Shown: positions 51,571-62,023 of the stretch, piece after piece
Layout: the number at the start of each line of letters is the position of its first letter
Numbering within the stretch: position 1 is the stretch's first letter
Origin: Nemania diffusa
Taxonomy: Eukaryota; Ascomycota; Sordariomycetes; Xylariales; Xylariaceae
NCBI GenBank assembly: GCA_038501195.1
Contig: JBBPUQ010000002.1
Span: 4,665,001 to 4,729,000, forward strand
Direction of reading: 5' to 3'
Length of the DNA: 64,000 nucleotides
The notes under the pieces: generated by a model
Database searches by the model: none
What the model saw: only the letters and a program-made list of their open reading frames with translations
Told to the model about the DNA's origin: nothing
Position numbers and translations under genes: made by a program

Positions 51571-52470
51571 GATGGCATCTGTTCAAGACTCGACCCAACC
51601 ATTCCTGCTACAATTCTATTCGAGCTTTCGCCAGAATTGTAGAATCTAATAAGCAATCCTCGTGGTTTATCTGCCACACTTGTTGACCTGCTTGCAACAA
51701 GCAAGGTCCTTTATAAAACAACTAGGCCGCGTCTGTTATGGTCTTCCAAATAACCGACGAACTGAATACTAAAGTCGCTGCTCGAGGTAATTCTTCCATA
51801 ACTGAACACCAATACTTGGAGTACCTGCAAGAGCACCTTCCACACTTTCCCGTGCCAAGATCCCCTGGTGTGCTGCGCTGGGGCAATTTCGACTTTTTAT
51901 TTACGAGTCGGATACCTGGGCGAGATTTAGAACATGTATGACGTGAGCTAGATAATAATCAGAAAAAGATTGTTAGTTCCCATATCAGCGATCTCCTCTT
52001 AACTGTGCTCGCTCGCGGCGCCTAATATACCACTCGGTGATGTTGAAGGAGATGAGTGTTTAGACCGCAGACGCTTCGCTCAAACCAGCCCAGAGCCAAT
52101 AATAGACGCGGAACACTTTGAAGACTTCATAACTGCCGGTTATAGGAATTCCTCGGGCGTATATGCTCAAACGCTGCGCGAACTAAGACTTAGCTTAGCA
52201 AAGTGTGTGTTTACACATGGAGACCTTCGTCCAGCTAACATCATGGTTGACACAGACGAAGTCGGAAATTGGCGTGTTTCTGGTATTGTGGACTGGAAAG
52301 CAAGTGGCTTTTACCCGGAATATTAGGAATCCGTCAAAAAGACAAACAACTTAATGCCGAAAGATAACTGGGATTGGTACAAATATTTGCCATCGTCCGT
52401 TTCGCACCAGAAATACCCAATGGAATGGCTAATAGACAGAGTGCGAGACCCAAACATGTTTAATAGCTAA
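51571..52470 (+). pseudogene. Aminoglycoside-phosphotransferase-family (APH) kinase-like pseudogene
   Basis: Fungal APH-fold proteins are kinase-like enzymes of mostly unknown substrate. Legible order: VFQITDELNTKVA; HQYLEYLQEHLPHFPVPRSP; GNFDFLFTSRIPGRDLEH; LDNNQKK..SSHISDLLLT; then after a frame change PNIPLGDVEG. The catalytic HGDLRPANIMVD and the metal-binding GIVDWKASGFYPEY follow, then NWDWYKYLPSSVS and MEWLIDRVRDP, ending at TAA 52,468. Damage: TGA near 51,940 and TAG near 52,326, both where relatives have Trp (TGG, so G to A), and a frameshift near 52,020. The catalytic Asp motifs themselves survive, so inactivation is recent or mild. The 5' end is uncertain. Confidence 0.85.
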
Positions 52471-54231
52471 GATATTAATACCAAGTTAAGATATCTGTTT
52501 AGATTATACCCACTCATAGCTATAGCTAACATCCGACGCGGTTTTGGGTTATAACTATATAGCATAAATTATAAGATTTATTTAAATTTATCAATCTAAT
52601 AGCTTTACCTACGGCCTTAGGGGTCTCAGATGAACCGTCCTGAATAAGGGCATGTATTGACTAGGGAAGGACTTCAGCCTCTGCCAAGTCCGAAGTCGTA
52701 AGTTATGGCTATGTGAGTTGCTTTGTCATGCGATAGTCATACACGAGTTTGCAGAAGAAGCTATCAAGCTAGGACCAAGCAGATCTTGCTCAGAGGGTAG
52801 GTATCAGGGGGTTTGTCACAGTGAATAGAGGACTTGTAGCAGCTAGAGCCTAGGTAGACTTCTATAATAGGGTGAAGTATCAGACTAAATAGAAAGATCG
52901 ATTGATTCCTGGCCCTTCAAGTCCTAACAGGTGATCAAATTTCCTATTTCGATAGCTAAAAACCATAGATAAACACATCCTATAAGGTCTGGTTACTTTA
53001 TCGCCTGACATTAAGCATGCTTGAACACCGTGAGTATCAGGTCGCGAGGAAGTGGTAAAAAGGACGAGACTTGAGTCGGAGTTGGTGACGGGAGGAGTTG
53101 CGCCGTGATTAGGGGCAAGTCAACCCCGTCCTTAATTGATTCTGGGTGCTATTCTTGCTCGGCATAATGAACCTATCCTAGGGCTCATAAGCATGATCTG
53201 CTTCGGATTATTCTACCACGTGAGCTATATAATGACAAGGATGAAGACCGTGAAAAGAGCTCATCGCCTCTCTGACGTCTCTCTCAGCCCCTAGCTGATC
53301 AATTAAATACGTAGAAACTAAAATAAAAATAAAAAGTAAAAAATATAATAAACGAGAGCTTAAATTGCCTTCATAACAAAATCTAGTCTCGAGGTAAAAA
53401 AATGCAAAACTGTGTACAAGAAAAAGGCTACTTAATGGATAATGAGGCTCCATATTATTGTTCGACTGTTTACACACGCCTTTTGCTAACATGAAAAATA
53501 TATATATATATATATTTAAAAAGGGATCCTTTGAACTCAGCAGTCAGATTTCACAAAGTAGTCAGGTAGTAAACAACAAACCTCTAAATCAGAATTACGA
53601 TTAAGATAAACACGCTTAATTTATTAAACTTTGAGTTCCCCCTTTTTTAGGGATATGCACAACTTAACTCTAACCTTATGCAGAAGATATGAATTTCGAG
53701 GCAGGTTGAGGCGCAGCTCAGTACAGTAATATTCTGTATACATACTACTTACCTACCATAAGCGATAATACTCTGTTTTGCGAGATTACATACTCAAGAC
53801 CTCCAGAGCCGGGAGGCCTCCAAGAACAAAGGGATTCTGTAAGATGCAGATTACTGGATACCATGCCAAGGAGTCCCCATGTCCTGCAGGGTCTTCATGC
53901 CAAGAAATCTCTCCGAGAGTAGCGGGCGATCCCTCTACTCGTAAGCCAACTCTGGTTAGCCAGTATTATAGTTGGTTTACATGCCCGTTGAGAATACATT
54001 ACAAACGAGCTAATAATCACGTGAAGCTAGCCCTGACAGAAGAAACTCCCATCGCTAATTAATTTCAATTAATTTCATTACGAGTTTACAGCCTCTATTG
54101 ATGCCCCTTATGCATTAGCTCGAGGCTTTCATAGTAAACCCACGTCGTTAGGAACATTTCGTTAAGCCTAATGAGGGTTTGTAGCAGCTACATTGAACAT
54201 GGACTGAACCTCGATTCTCCATAGCAAAAGC
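52471..54231. other. Intergenic sequence, no supported gene
   Basis: Frames at 53,208-53,492 (-) and 53,778-54,062 (+) have no recognisable features. A short TA run lies near 53,500, and the composition around 53,280-53,640 is AT-richer than elsewhere in this compartment. Confidence 0.55.
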
Positions 54232-55777
54232 CTAGGCTTTCTCTTTGCTAGCCTTCTCAGCCAACACTCTGCCTAGGATTTGACTGATCTTTAAGAGATG
54301 TTGATCACGATATCGAGGAGCTACTAAGGAAATACCAATAGGCATGCCGTGGGGACCATGGAATACAGGTAGGTTGATTACGGGCATGTGGAAACCCTGT
54401 GCGCGAGGTTAGTGAAAAGAAGATGTCTTGGAACACCTCATCGAGCACCTACCGTCCAGGGAGTATTGAAAACCGGGCTTCCCGTGTCGTCTAGTCCAAC
54501 CGGCGCTTCGTCTATAACACTAGGCGTGAGAATTACTGAGTAATTCTCGGCTAGATTATTGATGATACGACGCTGGTTAGCGTACGTGTCCAAAGCTTCC
54601 GTGAGCTCCTTTTTGGTGTAGTTGGACTTGTTCTCAACTATGTCGCATAAAGCCGGGGCTAACTTTGCCTTGTCTACTCGGTACTCTCGAAGCAACGACA
54701 CTGCGCCCTCGCTCTTGGTGATAATATTTTGTATTCGCGTTAGGGCCTCGACATCTGAGACTTCTGGTGGGAAGGAGACTTCCTCAACGGATACGCCGCA
54801 GTTTTTCAATATCTTTGCCGCCTCGTTTAGAGCCGTGACTGTACCGGGGCCAGCTGATCCCCACATCGGAGTCTTTATCAAAGCTACAGAGATTTGTTCT
54901 AGAGGCACTTCTTGAGGCACTTCATCGTCACTGAGGGCAAAGACATCTGCCAGTAGTTGTAGGTCCTCAACACTGCGGGCGAAGAAACCGAATGTATCAA
55001 AGGTAGGTGCATATGCTTTTTGCCCTTCGGTCGAAATGGCATCGTGGGTTGGCTTCATGGCAAAGACTCCCGTGAATGACGCGGGGCGAATAACGCTACC
55101 GCCGGTTTGCGTCCCAAGACTCAGCGGTACCTGCATGTCGGCTACTGCAGCGGCGGATCCGCTCGATGACCCGCCCGGGGTACGATTTGGGTCATGAGGA
55201 TTAGTTGTTTCGGGCCCCGAATTCATGGCTGTAAACTCAGTCGTGGTTGTTTTGCCTTTAGGCAAGGTTAGCTTATGAATGTTACCTAGCAAAGCGAAGA
55301 CAGACCGAAGATGAGAGCCCCTGCAGCCCGAAGGATTGCAACCGTAGAGGAGTCGAAGTCGGACTGATGGCCTTGGTATATGGCAGAGCCGAACTGTGTG
55401 GGCATGTCTATGCTGCATAAGCTTGCTTGTCGGATCTCAGGAAACTGGTCTACATACCCTTTGTATTTATAGCATCCTTGACGCCTATCGCGAGCCCATG
55501 TAGCGGCCCTCTCTGATCCTGTGGCACCTTGTCTAAAGAACGGGCTTGATTAATCACGAAGTCATTATCTGCTGCTAATTAGGCACCGAACTTGATGCGA
55601 ACAATACGCCCTGTGAATAATAGGGAAGGTACCAAGATAAGCCCATGCTTTGACGGTATCATCACGATCTTTAATGCGACTCAAAAGAGAACGAGCATAG
55701 CCCTCCACAGTCAGACTATTGCTTTTCAGCAAATCAAGTACCTGCACGGCAGTCAAGGTATAGAGCGGCGTCGACAT
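54232..55777 (-). CDS. Amidase-signature-family hydrolase
   Basis: The predicted 441-residue enzyme hydrolyses an amide or related bond; the substrate is not predictable. Exons (minus strand): 55,777-55,633, 55,568-55,458, 55,407-55,306, 55,255-54,453, 54,396-54,232. All four introns are GT-AG, 50-64 nt, and the frame closes exactly. The Ser-Ser-Lys triad is present: Lys near residue 79 (LAIGVKD), the cis-Ser in GGSSSGSAAAVA (residues 147-158) and the nucleophile Ser near 173 (GTQTGGSVIRPA). FGKTTTTEFTAMN and a C-terminal MPVINLPVFHGPHGMPIGIS are further hallmarks. It has no signal peptide, so probably cytosolic. It may at first sight look like a broken gene because its 5' exons are short, but every interruption is explained by a good intron. 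Confidence 0.92.
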
Positions 55778-56921
55778 AGTCGAAGATAATCGGCTACCTA
55801 GGTAGCCAACGCAGTGAAGTAGGCCAACTGGTAACTAGCTGGAATACGGATTGTTGTTGCAAAGCAATGACAGGAGCAGGAGTAACATATAGAAGCTTAA
55901 TATACTAGTCAATATTGCACGAGGGGTAAAATCACCTACCCCAACGACTGGTGCCAAGTCATGAGTCGCAACTGAAACAAAATGTGACGGAGACAGAAAG
56001 TAAATTGATCAGTGATATGCTCTTGGTATATGAATGTTTGGTGTACAACTCGACATACATGCCTATGGCTTTTACGCCGATGCGATGTAGAATTACCTAA
56101 TCTAGGACCGGCTTTAGTGTAACAGCTGATTTCAACACCCTACCTACTTATAAATATGAGCTAATAGTGTTATATTCAGGCCAGGTAGATTACAAGTCTT
56201 ATAATTTCAAAATAGTTGCAATATTTAGCATGATACTTAAAACCCTGACGCCTTGCTTATCTCGAACCTGGTCCTAGATAAGCTAGGTGTTCAATATCGT
56301 GATACCAAAATCCATTTTTTAAGATATATCAAAACTACACCTCTTTTTTTTTATTTGTGATATATGAAATCATGTAGGCAGCTAGCCTATTACATACCTA
56401 CGATGGCACAGATCCTACCCGGCTGCGTATTTCGCAGTATGGGATCGATGGCGCACTTGTTGGATGAACTGCGCATATCCCACGTAAGCGTATTCAAGCA
56501 TATTCACGCTAACACGAGATTGAGTAATAGTCAGCGTTTGTTCAGAGTTGCCTGGACAATCATCTAGTGTTCGATATGCGATTAACTTTATTTCTTGGTG
56601 GTTTTTTTTTTTTTTCATCTCTTTCTTTGCCAGTATACACATCAACAAATTAAGCGATGGAGGGTATTATGGGAGGTATTATGTAGTCTATGTTCATCAG
56701 AGGTGTGTCGTTTCGTTATCAACCCTGTGAAGGAGTGTCATCCTTGAATTTCATAATCCGTGTGCCCACCAACGCCAGCATCGAAATAGCCCTGAGGCGT
56801 GACACATCCTTAACCCCTGATCACAAAACAAATTCAGAATCCCATGTTCCACTTTTCTATACACCATGCCCTCGAAGATTCGCCAATCTTCCTCAACTCC
56901 TCAATGGTAATAGTAGTGGTA
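55778..56921. other. Intergenic sequence, no supported gene
   Basis: It contains the promoter of the amidase gene, with a TAGG/CCTA palindrome just upstream of its start (about 55,795-55,806), and the 3' UTR of the RCR gene. Frames at 56,364-56,567 and 56,415-56,648 on opposite strands overlap and lack motifs. T runs near 56,345 and 56,606. Confidence 0.6.
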
Positions 56922-57429
56922 TTACTTGTTTGGCGGTGGGCCGGAAGGAGGGGCGTATTCGCCGCTGTAGACGTTCTTGGGAGGCTCGACGCCGCTTGTC
57001 TGTTGGCCGTAAGGGCCATTGGTGGGCTGGTACCGATTTTCCATGGGATACGACTGCGCTCCATAAGCTGGCGGCGGCGGGTTGTACGCTTGAGGAGGGT
57101 TGTTGTAGTATTGGCCGTTAGATGTCATCCATCCAGTGCCGTACATCGGTGTCTGTCCTTGGCGACGGCGACGGCGAGAACCGAGGCAGCTGTATTCCGT
57201 GTTAATACTTGCTTTGTGACGTAGATAAAATGCGAGAAGAGATGTAAACTTACGCCCATAGGAAAAAGATCAAGAAGAAAAGTACGATGATAATGGCAGC
57301 GAAGATCCAGCGCCCGTACCAATACCATGTGCTACCGCGCACACATTGGCCATAGGAATTTACGTAGGAGCCTGACGGGCAAAATCGTTTTGCGAGAAGG
57401 CCGCTGACCTCGTCTAGAATAGGCGCCAT
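56922..57429 (-). CDS. RCR-family single-pass membrane protein with PPxY motif
   Basis: The 147-residue protein is encoded by exons 57,429-57,254 and 57,189-56,922 (64-nt intron, GTAAGT...ACAG). The N-terminus MAPILDEVSGLLAKR and Cys-containing lumenal segment precede a membrane helix, WIFAAIIIVLFFLIFFLW. The basic stop-transfer SRRRRRQG, the family signature TPMYGTGWM and a Pro/Tyr/Gln-rich tail follow. The tail includes PPAY, a WW-domain ligand. Yeast Rcr1/Rcr2 act in ER-to-vacuole traffic and ubiquitination by Rsp5, and influence chitin deposition and Congo red resistance. The same biochemical role here is inference from the family. Confidence 0.85.
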
Positions 57430-60400
57430 GATCCTGATAGAGCTTTGGTGACGATGAATTGAGATCGCGATGTGTTGGTATTATAAATAATCCTTGCAGG
57501 AAATTGTTGTTGTTGTTGTTTTTTTTGTTCTTGTACCACGATGATACCCTCACGGATGCAGAGTGACGTGTGGGACTGGGGTCCACTCAGTAGGGTAGCG
57601 TAGAGGCAACCTGGTTTATTAAGGTATTATCGATGATTCGGAGAGTTGAACACAACCCAGTAGTGATAGAAGCGCAATCAGTTTCTCGTAGGTTGATGAT
57701 GGATGATGTTGAAGAATTGAAGAATGAATCTTCTATCTGGTTGAAAGATGAGATGAAAAGATGGAGGTGGGTGGTCTATCTGGATTTTAAAGGGAACATC
57801 TCTCGTCATCATCACCCGATGCTGAGCTACCTGGGACGCTAGAGTCCCTGCAGGGAATGTACTGGGGAAGCCGGATGCCGGTACCTAGACTCGCTGTGAG
57901 AAGGAAAGGATGGCGTGGCAGAGGCGGCGAGGGCCAATAGACTGTCAGCTAAGCAACCGGTTTTGACCCGAACCGGCGTGGATTGTGGCTGTGCCAGCAT
58001 GTTTTAGGGTTGAAAGCTGCCCAAGTCCCTTGGCTACCTGTAGTTCTTTCTGGTAGGTAGGTAAGTACCTACGTAGGTAGATACTTGTTCGGGGCGCAGT
58101 GGCTCCCTGCAAAATTCGGTATTGATCACTCATTATCTACCTAATGTTGCTGACACAATAACAGGAGCTAAGAGAGGGAATTCCAAAACATTTCCTTCGC
58201 TCGGAAGCTGTCATGACCGTTTTCAATGCAACTACATGATGTATGCTGTGCCTATTTATTCTAGATAATACATGTTTCGAATACCTATTCGAGTATCATC
58301 GATCATATTGAATTGCCTACCCGCGTACTGTATGTACATTGAATGCAGGTAGACCTATGCGTCTGCCTCCGTTATACTACGTATAGAGGTAGCTTACACA
58401 GTGACGACGCTTACGGCTTGCCCAGTGCCCGGCATAACCAGCGCACTATTTCCCTGGACTACAGAATACCTATCTAGGTATCTACCTACCAGCTCCGCTA
58501 TCAAGGCTGAGCGAACCTAGCGTCTGGTATAAGTTCGATCCGTCATCTGTCATCGGGCTGCTGCGACACTTTCATACACGTAACATGGTTTGCTACAGAT
58601 TTGGAATATCAATGAGACCGCCATCCCACACCTCGGAGTGGTTTCATCGTCGTCGCTATATAAGTTTGGGACCGAATCAGATCCGGTGACGTTATTTTCC
58701 GATTAAGTAAGTATTTGCGACGTGGGTAAGCTCTATCAAGGATTTACATCTGCTGGAATCATCCATCCACCACCTTGTCTTTTCTTAAGGCTTATCAGGC
58801 GATTCATTGTGCCTACCTAGGTAGTCTAGATGCTTTACCCGGTGGATTAGTACTCGGGAAGTTACTAGTAGCTGCTCTCACTAGCTAGATACTTGATGAA
58901 GACTCGATCTTGGCCAAGTCCTTTGATTATTGCGGTATGTCGAGTGTGACCCTGTGATCAAGGACAGCTAGCAGAAGTTGTTATTTCAACCAATTCAAAC
59001 CACAGCAGTAAAGAGCGTCATTTCCGAGATACCACTATGCTCATGGTACCTTTTCACAGTGCCGAGATTGGCTGCTAGTGAGATCGTGGCTCGCCTTCCT
59101 GTGACCGAGGTCGCGAATTAGAATCCGAGAATTCGACAACCCTTGTACCTACTTGATATTTGCGTTTAGCGTTTTGAGCTCAGCCGGAGGATTGGACTGG
59201 GGTCGCATCATTGTGATGCTCTCGCAAGAATTTTCCTTAAATAGGGTAGTAATGTGCCAACATGAGCTGAAAGGTTACCGATGGTCGACTGCTTTTCGTT
59301 GTTGTCACGCCAATTTGTATGCTCTAAGACAGCTCCCTATTATTTTGCAATAGGTAGTGGTAGGAGAACTGGAATTAGTACCTACCTCGGTACGTTTAAG
59401 TGGTCCTTTCCCTACCTACTGTGTGTAACTCTGGTGCTACAGCAATGGGGGGTGTGAGGGAGGAGAGTAAGGGGTCGAGTTACAAGACTATAGAACCAAA
59501 ACATTGGAAGAAACTCGGGAGAGCGGCGCGATGTTTCAACTAATACATACCTCTATCTACATATGTAAGTAGGTATTTCAACGAGTCGACAAGAGGAAGA
59601 GATCACCTGCAGTTAATCAGTCAGTCAGTCATCCCGTCAGTCAGTTAGTCCCTGGGACGGACAACGCTGACTCTGAAGTCCGGCGGACTACGACTGTCTA
59701 ATGAACTGCTGCCACGTCAAAAGTCTCCGAACCCGCGAGCGAAGCATGCCCTGATGTGACGCCCACCTGCCTATTACTACAGCTAATACCTTACATGCTA
59801 AAACAGGTAGACCCTACCTACCTACCCTAGGTAGGTACCAATCAATTATGACTCGTTGTCGAACGTTTATTGTTATAGTTCTCCGTACTTCTCATCTCGA
59901 AGCCAATTTGTGCCCCTCAAGAGCATGAGCGAATACCGTACTTTGGATTACGAATGATACTCGAGAACGGTGCACTCTTTTTTCCTCTCTTCTTCATTTT
60001 TTTCATTTCTGCATTTCTCCCTTTTTTCCTAGGATTGTCCCGCAAGTTGTCTACCGCACTTTCGCCCGGCACAAGTTTCGCGATTCCACCTTTTCCCACT
60101 CAAACCACAAGACGCCAGAAGCCAAAACCCTCCTTACCCCCCCAAAAGAAGACGGGCGCTCCAAATGGGCACTACCCACCCACTTTTGGTTTTGCCAGCA
60201 CACAATTATTGCTTTGAAGCGAGTCCACGTTGCGCCCCGGCAGGGTCGTCCCGTGGCCAATCACTCCCTGCCGCCCCTGTCGCGACTACGCTTAGGTTAT
60301 AGACTTTGCCAACGCATCACCGCATGCTGAAGAGGTGTGGTGTGTATGTGCTTGTGTGCGCGCGCGCGCGTGTAGCCCTTTCAAAAGCGTTCTGATCTGC

Positions 60401-61205
60401 CCCCTTCATTCCACCCAGTATCAGCTCAGCTCTCTTCTCCCTTTCCTCTTTTAATTCCCTCTCCCTTTGTTAGAGGGTACTCTTATTTAGGGAGGGGTGG
60501 TCTCTTTAACCTTTCCCATCCTCTCTACCCTTTGTTGAGTCAAGTGACATTCTTCGACAGAGTGTTTCCACAGAGCATCTCGACGCAGCTGCCCTTCGTA
60601 TCCCCCCCCCCCCCCCCCCCCCCCCCCGCGCGACTCTCTACGCCTGTGCGACTATACAAGCTGATATTCTTCAAGCTGTCTGAAGCATATTGAATTGAAG
60701 TCGTGTCATGAATCATTATTGATATCCTTAAAAATGCGCCTAAATACAGAGAGCCTCGTTGCCTGACCTGCAATATGCGGGTTCTTAACCGTCCCCGATC
60801 ACCATGGCTCCTTCCAAGGTCGCTATGTTTCCAAGAAAAGGCGCCTACTCTTTATTCTAGGACTTCGGATCCGCGATTGCCAATACTTTCCGCATCTCAA
60901 TACAGGAGGACGCACCGAGCAGACGACGTCCATTGAGGAATTGGAATAACGTAACGTGAGGCCCGAGGGGGTTGGACGCGTCCTGGTAGCACGGCAACAC
61001 TCCCTTTGCGGGCCTGCGACAGGAATTTTATATATCAGGTCGTTGCCGGCCAGCTGGGAAATAAAACCATCTTAGGACCCCAGGATATCATGATCGGCAT
61101 TTAAATGCATCAAACTGTTGCAAGATGAAGGGAAGGGAAGATAAGTTGGAGGGACGGACGCCGCATCCTAGCCCCAGCGACATCATGGGCAGGGTGCAAG
61201 CCGCC
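57430..61205. other. Long intergenic region, no supported protein gene
   Basis: Contains TAGG/CCTA palindromic clusters at about 58,050-58,085, 58,465-58,495, 58,812-58,825 and 59,810-59,838, and a TCAG-rich stretch at about 59,618-59,650. From 59,940 to 60,790 the + strand is strongly C/T-rich like a promoter or leader, but only an 18-codon frame (60,804-60,860) follows. Frames at 57,633-57,842, 59,153-59,353 and 59,954-60,217 show no motifs. Confidence 0.5.
60602..60627. repeat. 26-C homopolymer
   Basis: An uninterrupted run of 26 C on the + strand lies within the C/T-rich leader-like region, followed by GCGCG. Runs this long are polymorphic and the length is unreliable in assemblies. A (GC)n run lies near 60,357-60,371. 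Confidence 0.9.
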
Positions 61206-62023
61206 TTATCTGTTTGCCCACTTCATAAGCCATTGTACAACGGCTTCTAAATTGGTCTCCTCTTTTGCACTTATACCGTAACAAGAGACCTCTCGGTGTG
61301 CTATGGTCTTCAGATCCAAAGATTCGATGAGCTCGTCGACCGATATCTTGTTGGGCAGGTCCGATTTGTTACCAAGCACGAGCAAGGGAATGCCCTCAAG
61401 GGTCTTCTGTGACATAAGGGAATGAAGCTCTTCTTTGGCCACAGGTAATTTGACAACGTCTGCTATGTCGACGATGAAAACAATCGCACTCACGCCGCGG
61501 CAATACCTCTCCCACATCGGTCTAAAACGAGGCTGGCCTCCCAAATCCCAGCATTTGATTGTCACATGACCACGCTGTACCCGTTTCATGTTGAAGCCAA
61601 CGGTGGGAATGGAACTGCATCGATCAGTCGGGACGAACAACGGCAGGTCTGGTGCAATGTGCTGAAGAATATGCATATCGCTAGAAAGGGTAAGTCGCTT
61701 ACTCAATCGTGAACTCTCCTCCCTGTGAGCCCATATGTTAGCAGTGTCCCGAGGTCACAACACACTAGAGCATGCAGACACGTACCGACAACACCCGAAG
61801 CAGAGACGTCTTTCCTGCATTCTCTAGCCCGATCATCGTCACATCCATCTCGCTCGCCCTGCCGATGGCTATTAGTTTGCAACGCGTTCGCGCACACGGC
61901 GCGTGCGAGGGTGACCATGGAAGGGAATGGGACCGTGATGCTATACTAGCTTTGAGGTTACAAGTGAACTTACCAGAAGGTCCTGAGCAGCCAGTCGTAT
62001 ACCTTCCGAAATAGTCCTGCCAT
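61206..62023 (-). CDS. ARL8: Arl8-type small GTPase (Arf-like)
   Basis: Predicted 183 residues; animal Arl8 has 186. Exons: 62,023-61,974, 61,858-61,786, 61,722-61,703 (20 nt), 61,614-61,206, all introns GT-AG (63-115 nt). The start MAGLFRKVYDWLLRTFW is the Arl8 amphipathic N-terminus, lacking the myristoylated Gly of Arf. G1 GLENAGKTS, switch region with IPTVGFNM, G3 WDLGGQ with family-typical RFRPMWERYCRGV, G4 NKSD and G5 SAK are all present. Arl8 sits on lysosome or vacuole membranes and couples them to motors and tethers. The enzyme looks intact. The 5' region (62,024 on) should hold its promoter. Confidence 0.95.

Noticed and set aside
53778..54062. 94-residue + strand ORF
   Set aside because: No hydrophobic, repeat or catalytic features and no recognisable homology; probably chance.
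54453..55777. Amidase as a pseudogene with a broken N-terminus
   Set aside because: Four short GT-AG introns restore an uninterrupted 441-residue frame containing the whole catalytic triad.
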